Shown here piece after piece: positions 22,822-35,310 of a stretch of DNA of 64,000 bases. The DNA comes from Heterostelium album PN500 (lineage: Eukaryota > Evosea > Eumycetozoa > Acytosteliales > Acytosteliaceae), in NCBI RefSeq assembly GCF_000004825.1, contig NW_008805072.1:1122435-1186434 (forward strand), given 5' to 3'. The translations under genes were made by a program, and so were the position numbers. Each line of letters opens with the position of its first letter. Position 1 is the stretch's first letter. Under the pieces are notes generated by a model that saw only the letters and a list, made by a program, of their open reading frames with translations, was not told the origin of the DNA and did not search any database.

Positions 22822-25177
22822 ATGGCAGCTGGTGCATCAAGTATCGTTAATGGATTGAATCCAGTAAACGATCCACTCGCTTTATTTATTATTCAATTAT
22901 TATTAATTGTAATCATATCAAGATTACTTGGATATATCTTATCATATATTTATCGTAAGTAATCAATCGACCAATTAATCATCAACAAATTAATTAACAA
23001 GTAATTTTCTTTTCTTTTTCTTTTTTTTTTTTTTAGAACCACCTGTTATTTCCGAAGTTATTACAGGTATTATTTTAGGTCCATCAGTTTTAGGTTGGTC
23101 CGATGCATTTGAAAAAAATGTTTTCAGTCCTGGATCAGTAGCCATTCTCAATGTCATTGCCAATGTTGGTTTGATTTTGTTTATGTTTATGATTGGTTTG
23201 GAAGTGGATGCCAAGCTTTTGAAAAACAATGTAAAGATGTCTGTCATCATTTCATTCTCCTCGATTATTTTGCCATTTGCCATGGGTATTGGTCTTGCGG
23301 CTGTCCTCTGGAATGTCTTGGTTGAGGATACCACTATTTCCTTTGCATTGTTTGCTGTTTTTGTCGGTGTTGCCATCTCTATTACTGCTTTCCCAGTGCT
23401 CGCCCGTATTCTCACTGAGCGTGGTCTCATGAGTACCAAGGTCGGTTCAACCTCGTTGGCTGCTGCCTCTGTAGACGATGTCATTGCCTGGATTCTCCTT
23501 GCCTTTGTCGTATCGTTTGCCAAGAATATCGGTACTGGAAACGATGGAGTTGCATTCAAGTATGCCGCTCTCTGGACATTCTTATTGTTGATCGGTTTCC
23601 TTGTACTCATGTTCACTGTTGTACGTATTGGTCTCAATTGGACCTACCAACGTTTAGTCCGTACCGAGGCTCACAAGCACAACTATATCGTATTCTTATT
23701 AATGTTCATGTTCATCTCTGCCTTTTACACAGAGGTCATTGGTGTCCATGCTATTTTCGGTGCTTTCGTAGTCGGTGTCATGACTCCACGTACCAATGGT
23801 CTTCATTTGACCATCGTCGAGCGTATCCAAGATATTGTCACCATTATCTTGCTCCCATTGTACTTTACCAACTCTGGTCTCAAGACTCAGTTGTCATCGA
23901 TCAACTCTGGTGCTGCTGGAGGTTGCACAATTTTGATTATCGTAGTTGCCTGTGTCGGAAAGATTGGTGGTGCCACTCTTGCTGCCAGATACTGTAAAAA
24001 CTCATGGCGTGAGTCAATCACCGTTGGTTTCTTGATGAACACCAAGGGTCTTGTCGAGTTGATCGTACTCAACATTGGTTTGGAAATCAAAGTGTTGGAC
24101 AGCCAAATGTTTACCATGTTTGTAGTGATGGCTTTGGTCACCACCTTTATGACCACTCCGTTTGTCCACTTGTTCTACATTAACCACATCGAGAAAAAGT
24201 CACGTCAACCAATGATTCCACGTGCCACCGGTAAATTCGACATCCTCTTGTATCCATCACAAATTCTCTCGGCCAGTTCTTTGGTTATGGTTGCCGGTTC
24301 AATCATTTCAGCCACCTCTGGTAACAAGAAGTACAAGGTTCGTTCCATCTATGCTGTCGAGGCATCTGGTGATCGTCCATCTACCATCTTTGGTAACAAC
24401 GTGAACAACCTTCCACAAAACAAGCGTGAGCTCTATGAAGTCATCAATCGAGAATCGACATTGGCCAGTTTGACCGTCAAGCCATTGATTATCAACTCCA
24501 CCGCCGATATCTCTAACGATATTTGTACAGTTGCCAGACGTCAATGGCCAGATTTGGTTTTGATGAGTGTCGGAAACAACAATGAACATATCTCTGGTGA
24601 TAATGTTGGTGTTGACTCTTTGCTCTACGGTAGAACCATTCAAAAGGTTCTCCAAAATGTAAAGTCTGCCGTCGGTATTGTCGTTGACAAGGGTATCGAT
24701 AAGTTCAACAAGAGTCACACCATCTTGGTCATGTACACCGGTGAGGATTACGAAAGCGATGCAATCACATTGGTCATGAAGATGGCCAGAAGAAAGAACT
24801 ACACCGTCCACGTTGTAACCAACAAGGTCGATAAAGTACGTCAATTGGTTTCATCAAACGATAAGTTGGATGTCGGTAGATTTGTATTCATCGAGAATTC
24901 AAGCCCATACCAAGAGGTATTACAACGTTCAAGAAACGAAGACCACGATTACTGGATGGTTGTTGCCGGTCTTCCAAGAGAAGAGGTTACCATTCCAGAG
25001 AAACTCATGCAAACTTCCATATATACTTTATTCTTTGTGCATCCATCCAACACTTTATTAGACTCCCACACCTCACTCCAAAAGAGTTCATCAACTCTCC
25101 ATTTACCAGATGCCAATCATTATAACGAAACAAAAGATACCATCGAATTAAATTCATATGAACATGGTGCTATTTAA
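22822..25177 (+). CDS. CPA2-family cation/H+ antiporter (KHA1/CHX-like), 757 aa
   Basis: Exons 22822..22954 and 23037..25177; donor GTAAGT, acceptor TTTTAG, restoring YQPPVISEVITGIILGPS, the classic start of the CPA2 membrane domain. The first ~430 residues form about 12 hydrophobic helices. The ion-binding pair is visible in SVDDVIAW (Asp191-Asp192), and TKGLVELIVLNIGL is the conserved late helix region. The remaining ~320 residues are soluble and resemble the nucleotide-binding-like regulatory tail of fungal KHA1 and plant CHX proteins. It should exchange K+ or Na+ for H+ across an endomembrane, adjusting organelle pH. Full length, no breaks. Confidence 0.93.
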
Positions 25178-25333
25178 ATTAAATAATATATATATATAAA
25201 AAATAATAAATTAATGTAGATAATCAATTAATAAGATATATTTTTTGATTAATCTAAAAAATCAATAACAATTTTTTACAAAAAAAATCTCTTTAAAATT
25301 TTTGATTAGTCCTTTTTTTCATAAAATTCCAAC

Positions 25334-26517
25334 ATGTCAGAAAAAATAGATAATTCAATTAAAAAACAGATAAAAGATTCAGAACATATCATTAAAGTGT
25401 TACATAATAATTCAAAAGGTTCTACAATATATTTAGTTGGATGTAGTCATATATCAGATAAATCATCAAAGGCTGTTCAAGATTTATTAGATATAGTAAA
25501 ACCAGATACTGTGTTTTTAGAGTTATCAGAAGATAGAAAAGATCATCTGACGATAAGTGATGAGCAAGTAAAGGCAGAACTTGAGCGTACTCCTAGGATA
25601 CGTTGGTTTAGCAGTGATCTTTCAATCTTTTTGTTAAGTACAGTCGCTACATTCTATCATTATTCTTCTAAAATCACAAAATATACAAGTGGAGAAGAGA
25701 TGAGAACAGCTTTTAAATATGCAAAAGAGAATAAGTGCACTGTTGTTTTAGGTGATAGAGATCAAATTCGTAAGTATTAAAACTTTATAAAAAACATTCA
25801 ATCTATCCATTATTAACTTTTGATCAAATAATAAAAATATATTTGCAGAAAGTTGGACAAAAGCTGTAAATTCAATTGATGGTAAATCATTGTTGAAAAT
25901 CTATAAATCATTATGTGGAGTGGCCTATTTAGTCAATAAATCAAGTGAATCAGAGATAAGACAGTTGCTTATAAAATATAAAGAGGATTTAGATGATTTG
26001 TCAAAAGGTGCAGATTTTGATTTGGATTTCTTTAAAGACTATCCAACACTCTATAAAATTCTAGTCAATGAAAGAGATAGATACATGGCGAGCACACTTC
26101 GAGACTCTCCAGGTAAAACTATTGTTGGTGTGGTCGGTAGAGCTCATTTACCAGGTATAGCAAAACACATCAATGACCCAATAGAAGGATTCAAAGTAAG
26201 GACTGAGCTTGAAGAAACTACAAGTCCATCTTTTATTTCAAAATACGGTTTACCATTATCGATTGTAGCTGGATTGACTTTGCCTGCAACTTTGGCACTT
26301 AGTTCATTTTATACTATCAGGTAAGCCATAGCAATTGATCATTGATCATCAAAAACTAATTAAATTTCAAAATTTTAGAAAAAGAATGTTTCCAAAATCA
26401 AATAGACCATCAGTGGTGGTTGGATTTTTATGTTGTATAGGAACAGAATTGGCAATTACAGACAGTTATATATCTGATATTTTCAAAAAGTTGGAAAGAA
26501 CATCAAACTTGGAATAA
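25334..26517 (+). CDS. TraB-domain protein, 348 aa
   Basis: Exons 25334..25769, 25849..26320 and 26379..26517, all GT-AG. Near the N-terminus IYLVGCSHISDKSSKAVQDLL with DTVFLELSEDR is the TraB/GumN signature (a His in GCSH and a Glu in LELS). ERDRYMA and VGVVGRAHLPGI form the second conserved pair, with a second His in GRAH. A hydrophobic C-terminal stretch (about 285-305) suggests a tail anchor. Human TRABD-type proteins sit on mitochondria; the enzyme activity of this subgroup is not established. The gene starts 156 bp after the antiporter stop. Confidence 0.9.
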
Positions 26518-26961
26518 ATAATAAACATTCTTTGTTTTTTTTATATATACAATAATAATGAAATAATATTTGTTTCTTTATTTTGTTTTGATTAATTTTT
26601 TTTTTATAGGTTTGAGAAAGTGGGGAGAGTTTTAATGATGAATACAAAATAAATTCAACTTTTGAGGTTATTATTGTTTATTGAACAATAATAAATGTGT
26701 AAAGAGGAGTTGCAATTGGTTGGAAAAAAAATTGTGTGATATATATATCATAAATAGAGTTAGTGGAAAAGTAGATGTTCGTTTGCATTCATCCCCCACT
26801 AAATATAAAGTTAACCCTCTCTAGACTGTCATACCCTCTTGTGTAAAGTGTTTGTTGTTATTTTGTTTTTGGTGTGTATTTCTTTGGTTGTGTGTGTTGG
26901 TGTATTTTTAAAGCTATCAAAATCATATGTTTGATTAAAATGTAAAAGACATTTTGGTTGT
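26518..26961. other. Intergenic region between convergent genes
   Basis: 444 bp between the stops of the TraB-domain gene and the RRM gene. It holds T-rich 3' UTR-like sequence with AATAAA-type signals and no coding sequence. Confidence 0.5.
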
Positions 26962-28606
26962 TTAGTTGAAGTTCGAGTTGAAATAAGAGTTGAATCCTCC
27001 AAAGTTGGAGGTGAAATTGTTTGAAAAATGAGAGAAAGAAGAGTTGGTTGGATTATTGACATATACAGGGTCCTGATTGTTAAAGTAGTGATAGTTGGAG
27101 GGATTTGAGAGGATGTTTGATGTAAAATTGTTGTATGATTGGGTATCAGGATTGAAATCTTCATTCAAGAATGAATTTGGATAAGAGTTGGTCGAAGAGT
27201 GGACGTTTATCGGTACGTTGTAGGGGTTTGGTTTTACCAGGTTGACTTCGTTGGCGCGTAAATCGATATTAGCTATACTGTTTATGGTGGATTGGAGATT
27301 GAAATCAAAATTGTTGTTCATATTTGATCCAAAATAAGAGGTGAAGATGTTGTTGGTGTTGTTTTCATTATCATTTACAGAGTTGAGGTGTTGCGAAGGT
27401 GAAGTGTTTGGATTGTTAGTTATACTGTTGTTACTATTGTTGTTATTATTATTATTATTGTTGTTGTTGTTATTGCCGTTGCTGTTGTTTGGTTGGTTGT
27501 TTGTATTGTTATTATTATTTGAATTGGGTGGATTGGAGGTGGATATGGAATTTCCATTAGTGACGTTTAATGGCGTGTCGTTAAAAGACTTCATTCCAAC
27601 TGCGCCGTTAATTATGTTGTTGGAAGGAGAGTTGTTCGAATTGAGGTTTCCGCTACCAATGTAGTTGTTCGAGCTGAGATGAGAGTTTGGTATCATTGTA
27701 CCATTGACAACCAGCTTGCTATCATAGGTTTGACCGCTTACAATTAAATTTACATTCTTTTTGGCAATACCATTGCCATTGTTGTTGCTGTTAATCGTTA
27801 GGCTCGGATTAACATGATTGAAGGATGGATTGGGGTTTCCGTTCGAATAATCCAAATCCTTTTTCATGAGAGGCTGAGCAACTGTCGGGTTGAATGGTTT
27901 TGGTTTGGATAATAATTGAGAATTATCATATACATTTGGGCTGTTTCCATTATACATGCCTGTCGTTCTTTTGTTGTTGTTGTTGTTGGGGGTTCCCTTT
28001 CGTTTATTCTTTGCATATTTGGAATCAAACGAATGATTTCTTTAAAAAAATAGGAAAATTAATAATGACATTAAAGATTAAATCTTGAACTAGTTTAAAT
28101 ATTTACCTTGAAAAGTTACCCATGATCTTTTCTTTTGATTCATTACTTAAACTTTGAATATCCTCTTTATATAATTTGGTAGCTCTTGCCCACTTGATTA
28201 ATAGGGGAAAAAAAATTAGTTAATTTGATTGATAGGAAAAGATCTGTTGATTGATAATTTACTTCAAGTTTAAGAATTCTACCATCGAGAAGGATTTCTT
28301 GTTTTGACAATTCATCAAAGGCGGTGAATGCGTGAGATTTGTTCTCAAACTCGATGAAAGCAAATCCTCTAGTCTTTCCAAATTTATTTTCGGGGATTTC
28401 GCACCTTTCAAGAGGACCATATCTAAAAATGAGAGAGGAAAAGAAATTAGAAATTGATTAATTTAATCAATTATAAATTAAACTTACTTTGAAAAGATTG
28501 TGGAAATAGAGGAAACGGGTGTAGTGTGTCGTATATTACTGACATAGATAGTGCTAGATGTCCTATCCATGAGGTTCAAAGATAGAGCTGAGACTTCATT
28601 CATCAT
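26962..28606 (-). CDS. RRM RNA-binding protein with a long Asn-rich tail, 480 aa
   Basis: Minus-strand exons 28606..28488, 28422..28263, 28192..28107 and 28039..26962. An in-frame stop lies 12 codons or fewer before the ATG, fixing the start. A single RRM spans about residues 18-95: STIYVSNI (RNP2-like) and KTRGFAFIEFEN (RNP1). A short basic region (KYAKNKRKG) follows, then about 350 residues rich in Asn, Ser and Pro with one pure Asn run. This is the usual shape of a dictyostelid RNA-binding protein with a prion-like tail. Its RNA target is unknown. Codons of the tail are mixed AAC/AAT, so the region is not a simple recent expansion. Confidence 0.88.
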
Positions 28607-28618
28607 GGTTGCGGCTTT

Positions 28619-29157
28619 CTATAGATACAATTTCATGATCCACACCGACAAGGTTGAGGATAATGAATTGTTAGTAATGTTGATCAAAATATAAAGTATA
28701 GTTGTGATTTGTGTAAAGTGAAATAGTAGTAGTGTAGGCGTTAACTATTTTAATAACAAAAAAAAAAAAGAAAGAACAAAATAAATATAGAAAACAACAA
28801 AAAGAATAAGAAAACAACAATAAATTTAAATTATTGTTTTTTTTTTTCAAAATTGGAAATTGAGGACATAAATAAATTAATAATTATATAAGATTAAACC
28901 TCTTTGAGGAAGAAAAACAAAAAAAACAAAAAAAATATAATATTTTTAATTAAAATGTGGTGTGAGTGGAAGGAAAAAAAACAATATTATCATATTTGTT
29001 TTTTGTTTGTTTTTTTCATGTGGAAATAGTGGTCGGGTGGGGTTGGATTTTGTTTTTTTTTTTTTTTTTTTTCATGAAACATTTGGTGTTGATGGTGGGG
29101 TGTGTGAGTGTGGTTTGATGAACAATCTCAGTTTGGCAAAATAAAAAAAAACCTTAC
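28619..29157 (-). other. Probable 5' UTR intron of the RRM gene
   Basis: On the minus strand a donor AAG|GTAAGG at 29157 and an acceptor CTATAG ending at 28619 lie just before the AAAGCCGCAACC leader and the ATG at 28606. The interval has many stops. Supported only by splice-site fit. Confidence 0.35.
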
Positions 29158-29464
29158 CTTTTTGTTTTGTTGTTAAGTTGGGTATTAAAAAAGTTGCTGG
29201 TTTTTCAATTGAATCAAAAGTGAATTTCTTTAAAAAATAATTACCTTTTTTGATTGGTGTTTGATTAAAAATGTTGTTTTTTCAGCAGTATTATGTTGTT
29301 GTTTTGATTTGATTGCTGATGTAGTGAAGTTTAAGATGAGTTACAAGAACCTGATTAATAAATAAATCGTAGTCGAAACAGGGATAATGATCGAGATCGG
29401 TATATGCAGTGCGAAATATGCTAAACTATATTTCTAGGCACAGAGGAGGAGTAGAAAGGAATAA

Positions 29465-29517
29465 TTGTCTTCAAACAGCTGGCTTTGTGCAAGGATCGGA
29501 CTAATGATTGAAGACAA
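29465..29517. ncRNA. Candidate small structured RNA (10-bp closing stem)
   Basis: TTGTCTTCAA at 29465-29474 pairs perfectly with TTGAAGACAA at 29508-29517, enclosing a 33-nt loop richer in G and C than the region. The size and the end-to-end stem resemble dictyostelid Class I RNAs (42-65 nt), but their conserved 11-nt motif is not found in its expected place and no upstream DUSE promoter box is seen. Strand is unknown. Confidence 0.25.
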
Positions 29518-31431
29518 AGATTTTAAAATCTATAATCTTGTATTCCCTATTATTAAATTTAAAAATTAGATTAAACTAATCTATTTTTCAAAAAGAATCC
29601 CTTTGTTAAAAACTATTTAATACTTACAATTATTCGGACAGTCGGACAGTCCTCTTGTGATAGGTGAATATAAATTAAATGAACAAGTATTTCTTCTTTT
29701 TTTTTTGTTTCTTTTTAGTATTTATTTTTTTAGTTTTTTGCAAAACAATTAATTCTTTGTTTGGAATGTCAAGATTGATGTTGCTAATAAATTTATATTG
29801 ATGATTTTAATAGGTCAAAGAACTATCATCCATATAATAATTAAAAAAAAAAATGATTTAAATTTAAATTGAATGTTTGTTTTTTTTTTATGTTTTTTAT
29901 GTTTTTTAAATTTAAACAAAAACAAAATGTTTGATCAAAATGAATAGATAGAGAGATAAGAAGTAATATATGATGATGTTGATGCAATTATGATTATAAT
30001 ATGTTTATTTATAATGATGATGATGTGGAAGTATGGAGGATGTGGGTGGTTTGTATATTGCGGAGATAGAGGAAATAGTAGATATAAGCAGTTAATGTAT
30101 ATATTTAGCTATATAAACATAGATGCGATTATTATAAATATCTTTTGTATTTATATATAATGAATATATAACACAATATGATTATAATCTATCCTCACTC
30201 TCTTCTTTTCTCTTTCTACTTTTTTTTTTGATTATATTATTTATTTTATTTTTATTATTATTATTTTTTTTGACTGTTACAAGCACCTTTAAATCTTGGT
30301 TCTTGTGACACTTTAGATCTAAACTTGATAAATAGAAATAATGATAATGAGAAGGATGAGATATAGAGAAATAACAAATACAAAATTAAACAAAACTCTC
30401 TAAATTTGTTGTTGTAAATATTTGTTGTCTTGACACAATATATAATGATATGCTATTCTATATTAATACTTGTGTTACTGATTTTCTACTGTTTGGTAGA
30501 GTGTTTTGTTATTTGATTGTTATTATTGGCAAGTGTTTTGATAACTTTTGTATTTATTTATTTTTTTTTTTTTGTTTTAGTGTATGGGTTTGTTTATTAT
30601 ATTTTAATTTATTATAGTCAATTTATAAATTTTAATATTATGTTGTTGGTTAACAAACAAACAAAAATAATAAATAAATTTACTAAATACTTTTATATTA
30701 AATGATATCTTCTCTCTCTCTCTCACACACTGGAAATAAATTTATAAATAATATTATTTTTATTGTTGTTGTTGTTGTTGTTGCTGCTTTGAAGATTGTA
30801 AATATAAATATACATATGTATGTTGTGGTAATGTTGTTGGTTTATGAAAATGTGGTAAATTTACCTTGAGTGGTCAATGTTTATTGTTAGAATGGATTAT
30901 ATATTGGGTTGTATTATTAATGGATAAATAATATTCTTAAAAAGAAAAACAAACAAGAAAAGGATTGTTATGTCATAATAAAGAGCCTAATGGATAGAGA
31001 AGTATAATTATAATTAATAAATCATTTATTTAATTCTCTTTATATTATATTTATTTATTTTTTGGTATCAATCTCAATTTTAACTCATTTAAAAAAAAAA
31101 AAAAAAGTACATCATGCATTCAACAAACATTCTGTTCTGTTATATATACACATGTGTACTGTTGGTGGTGGTGGTGGGTGAAAGTGTTGATAGGTGGAGT
31201 GAGTGGGTGATTTTTATGTCTATTTTTTTGTTTCTAGTTTTGATGCAACTATATAATATATATTTATAGTAGTGTATTTCCACTCATTACATTTTTTAAA
31301 GGTGACAAATTGTGGTGTTGAAATGGGGTACAATTAATGCATATTTTTCCTGTTTAAATGACCCCCAAATTCTGAAAAATATGTGGTATCATATTTATTT
31401 ATTTATTTTTTCCTAAAAACATCAAATATAA

Positions 31432-33208
31432 ATGAAAATTAAAAAGAATAATAATAATAATAACAATAATAGTAAAGTGAAAACAGCAGCAAAGACATCT
31501 GTAGCTGATACTACTACTACTACTACTACTATTGAGGAATTGCAAAGAAAAGATAAAAATGATAATGTCGATAATAATACAACAAATGAGAGTGGTGTGA
31601 ATGAGAGCAGCAGTAGTACTAGTTCTAGTGAGAGTGAAAATGAAAGTGAGAGCGATAATAGTGGTAATGCAAACAGCACCAGCAGCTCTGTTCAATCAGC
31701 TGAGAGTAGTAATAGAGTGGTGTCACCCACAACAAAACTAGGTAAAAAGATGTTGGTAGTAATTGGCATTGTAGAATCACTGCTCTGCTTATTGGAATCG
31801 ATAGTAGTAATGCTTTTCTTGCAAGCGACCGTACTTGCGATGTATCAAGCTGCTATCAAATTTACAAATATCGAAATAAACAATAATAAAAATAATGATA
31901 ATGAAACGTTAAACAACAACAATAATAATAATAACAACTTCAACACTACCACCAACACCACTACTGATATCAATAATGACAACACCATTGATACATTTAA
32001 ATTTGTGCCATTGGTTATTACTTTGCATACATTATATCTATTGGTTCGTTTTAAGTATTTGTTTAAATATGTAAATGACTTTCCACAATGGTATGTACTA
32101 TATTAGTAATAATATTTGATGTGTTGTTTTGTGTACATTTGTTATTTAATGAAACACTTTGTCAAGTGGTGTTCAATTCATATAATATATCTATATCTTT
32201 AACTTTTAAGATTGTAACTTTAATAATTAAATATCTGAAAAAATTAAATAGGTTTGGTTTATTTGGTAGAAAGAATAATAATAATAATGGTGCAAACAAA
32301 GCAGTAGCGACACTCTCGAAACGACCAATACAATTTATACTTTTGTTATTCTCTGTAGTATTTGGTTCATTTTTAATACAGTTAATCAGTGGTCGATGGA
32401 TTTACAATTTAAAAAACATTTACCATGAAGGTACCGCCGATTTTAACTATCCAATGATGTTTTTGTTGGCAATTGCTGCCCCAGTTAGTGAGGAAATATT
32501 GTTTAGAGGAATCATTTTCTATATCTTTAAAAGAAGGTATGTGTAATTAAGAAAATGATGTAAAAGAGAGAGAGAAGAGAAGAGAAGAGAAGAGAAAAGT
32601 AAGAAAAAAAAAACTAACTATTATTACACGATTATGTTTATTTATTTAGATTCGAATCCAATTTAAAGCTATGTATCATCTTACCGAATGTATTATTTGG
32701 ACTCTATCATCTTGTCAATATCAATAGTTCATTCTCTATATTCTATATATCAATACAGGTAAGTTTGTATTTATACAATGTTTATTTCGATACAAATCTA
32801 ATGTAATGAATTGAATCGAATCGATTGTAGGTTGTTATGGGAGTTCTATTCGGTATGAATATGAGTATTTTCTTTATCCAATCGAAATCGCTTGCAACAC
32901 CCATAATTGTTCATATGCTTAATAATACAATGGCAATGTTTTTGCCAACTTCGATGACCGACTTCACAGATCCGATCATTTTATTTGATTGTATGTATAA
33001 CACTTTAGATAATTGCGAACCAACTATTTTACTAATATAATTAATGATAAAGTGATAATACAATTTTTTATTTTTATAATATTTTATAGATGTGGTATTC
33101 AATCGATTAGCAAAACCAATGTCAACAATAATAATAATGTTTACAACAAAAAACCAAAAAAGAAGATTTAATTTAATTTCCGTTTTCAATAACCACACCA
33201 ACAACTAA
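31432..33208 (+). CDS. CPBP-family intramembrane protease (CAAX-protease-like), 443 aa
   Basis: Exons 31432..32090, 32252..32536, 32650..32758, 32831..32990 and 33090..33208. After an Asn/Thr/Ser-rich acidic leader (1-100) come several transmembrane helices. The catalytic motifs of the ABI/CPBP (Rce1-like) family are present: SEEILFRG (Glu300, Glu301, Arg305), FGLYH (His335) and HMLNN (His379, Asn382). Such proteases sit in membranes, often the ER, and cut prenylated or other membrane proteins. The first intron (161 nt) is open throughout in the frame of exon 2 and would encode a hydrophobic helix, so the exon 1/2 boundary is the least certain part. The tail is basic and short. Confidence 0.85.
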
Positions 33209-33727
33209 TTTGTACAAAAAGAATTCTAACCACACTGAAATAAATAGGAAACCAACAACAAATTATGATGTAACCAAAGTTAATCATAAATGATTTAATT
33301 TATTTATATCATTCATATAAACCTTTTTGATTAATTATTATTTTGTTAATAAATTAATATGTTTTGTTTTTTTTGTTGTTTGTTTTTGGGTTAGTTCGTT
33401 GTTTCACCATAATAGTGATGTAACGTTAAAGTCCGATATACTTCTTTTGCAAAAAATGGTTGTTGATAGTGCGAGACGACCAAAATTTTTTTTTTAAAAA
33501 AAATGACCTGGTTAGATATCAAAATAATAGAAAAAAAATCAAAAAAAAAAAAATAATAAATTTGTGATTTTTTTACAACACTCTTTCTGCCAAAAGACCT
33601 CTCTTATTAAAAAAATAATTTTTTTTTTTTTTTTTTTTTGTTGTCGACTTCTTCAATCAGAAGATATAATATATCTACTTATTATTTATTTATATATTTA
33701 TATTGATCAATCACCATATCAATTAAA
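33209..33727. other. Intergenic region before the phosphate carrier gene
   Basis: 519 bp between same-strand genes, with T runs near 33616-33639 just before the likely transcription start. No gene is seen. Confidence 0.5.
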
Positions 33728-34929
33728 ATGCCAGAACCACAAACTCAATCACCATCACTTTCATTTGGTCTCTTCTTGAAGTATGGTCTTGCCGGTGCTC
33801 TCGGTTGCTCCATTACTCACTCTGCCGTCGTACCATTGGACGTCGTCAAGACTCGTTGTCAAACCGACCCAACCAAATACACCGGTATGGTCAGTGGTTT
33901 CAGAACCATCATCAAGGAAGAGGGAGCTGGTATGTTGCTCCAAGGTCTTGCCCCAACCGCTATTGGTTACGCCTTGCAAGGTTTCTTCAAGTTTGGTTTC
34001 TATGAAGTTTTCAAGAAGAAATACGCTGATGCCGTCGGTCCAGAGGCTGCCGTCACCTACCGTATTCCAATCTGGTTGGCTGCTTCCGCCACTGCTGAGG
34101 TAATGTATAAAAAATATTAATCATCAGTTACAACAAATAGATATAGAACAGATCAATAACAACATCATGATTATATTATAATAATTAATTTAATAATTAT
34201 AATTGATAATTTAATATTTATAATAGTAATCAATAATAATAATAATAATAATAACAAAAATCAATAATAATCAAGATATCTTATAATCACAACATAATAT
34301 TTAGTGATGATCATCATATAAAAAAATTGGTTTTGAAAAGTTTAACTAACTTTTTGCAAATGCATTTTTTCTTTTATAATTTATAGACTATTGCTGATCT
34401 TGCTTTGTGTCCAAATGAAGCTACTAGAATTCGTTTGGTTGCTGATCCATCATACGCCAAGAGCCCAGCTGAAGCCTTCACCAAGATTTTGAAGAATGAA
34501 GGTCTCCTTGGTTTGTACAAGGGTCTTCCACCCATTTTGTTGAAGCAAGTTCCATACACCATGGCCAAGTTTGCTGTATTCGAGTTCACTGCTGAATCAA
34601 TCTACAAGACTTTGGCTGCAAGTGGAAAGCCAAAGGAGTCACTCACCGACTCACAAAAGCTCACCGTCTCACTCGGTTCAGGTATTGTTTCTGGTGTCGT
34701 CGCCGCTATCGTCTCACAACCAGCCGATACCATCTTGTCAAAGATCAATCAAGAAAAGACCGACGGAGGTGTTGCTAAAGCAATTGGAAACATCGTTAGA
34801 CGTCTTGGTTTCTCTGGTTTGTTCTTGGGTGTTGGTACCAGATGTTTTATGGTCGGAACTTTAACTGCTGGTCAATTCTTCATCTACGATGGTATTAAAA
34901 ATATGTTGGGAATCACAGCAAAGAAGTGA
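33728..34929 (+). CDS. Mitochondrial phosphate carrier (SLC25A3-like), 304 aa
   Basis: Exons 33728..34099 and 34387..34929; the 287-nt intron begins GTAATG and ends TTATAG. Three tandem carrier repeats are visible through the Px(D/E)xx(K/R) signatures: PLDVVKTR, CPNEATRIR (the expected odd second repeat of phosphate carriers) and QPADTILSK. The motif GLAPTAIGYALQGFFKFGFYE is typical of the phosphate carrier subfamily. The protein imports phosphate with H+ into the matrix for ATP synthesis. Codon use is strongly biased to C-ending codons, as in highly expressed genes here. Confidence 0.95.
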
Positions 34930-35185
34930 GATCAAAATTGACTGAAAAATAAAGAAAATATGAAATTTTTAACACCACACACTTTTGATGTTACTCTTAA
35001 ATATTTTTATTTATTATTTAGAGTCCAGTAATTGACAATTAATATTGATTATCTTTTTTTTGAAATAATTAATAATAAAAGTTTATTTGGCTAAAATAAT
35101 CAATTAATATACTAAAAAACCAATAAAGTTATATCTATATTTCAAACAATATTTATTCAGTTTGCTTTTCTTTTGTTCAATTTGA

Positions 35186-35310
35186 TTATGACACAGATTA
35201 TCTGACACTTTACCATTCTATCCTAGACATGATCTGTATTCTTGGTATCTCAAAGCTTGTTGAACTGGCTTCGGATAGAATGAGAAAGTGTAAGATAATC
35301 CGAGTCATAA
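35186..35310. repeat. Inverted duplication, 38-bp arms (33/38 match)
   Basis: Arms 35186-35223 and 35273-35310 are inverted copies. Each arm, read on its own coding strand, encodes nearly the same peptide: YDTDYLTLYHSI on plus and YDSDYLTLSHSI on minus. Preservation at the peptide level suggests two inverted copies of one coding segment rather than a simple hairpin. Confidence 0.7.

Larger units (their letters stand above)
28607..31431. other. 2.8-kb noncoding region between divergent genes
   Basis: It separates the RRM gene and the CPBP protease gene. Contents seen: a likely 5' UTR intron of the RRM gene (28619-29157), a 53-nt hairpin (29465-29517) in a locally less AT-rich patch at about 29370-29520, simple repeats (TCTC/CACA near 30710, GTT near 30763-30782), and long A/T runs. 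No protein-coding gene is supported. Confidence 0.5.

Noticed and set aside
28962-29144. 60-codon plus-strand frame in the RRM gene leader region
   Set aside because: Phe run from T tracts; it lies in the probable 5' UTR intron of the opposite gene.
31399-31695. Minus-strand hydrophobic frames opposite the CPBP leader
   Set aside because: Antisense of Asn/Thr/Ser codons gives Ile/Leu/Val-rich false membrane proteins.
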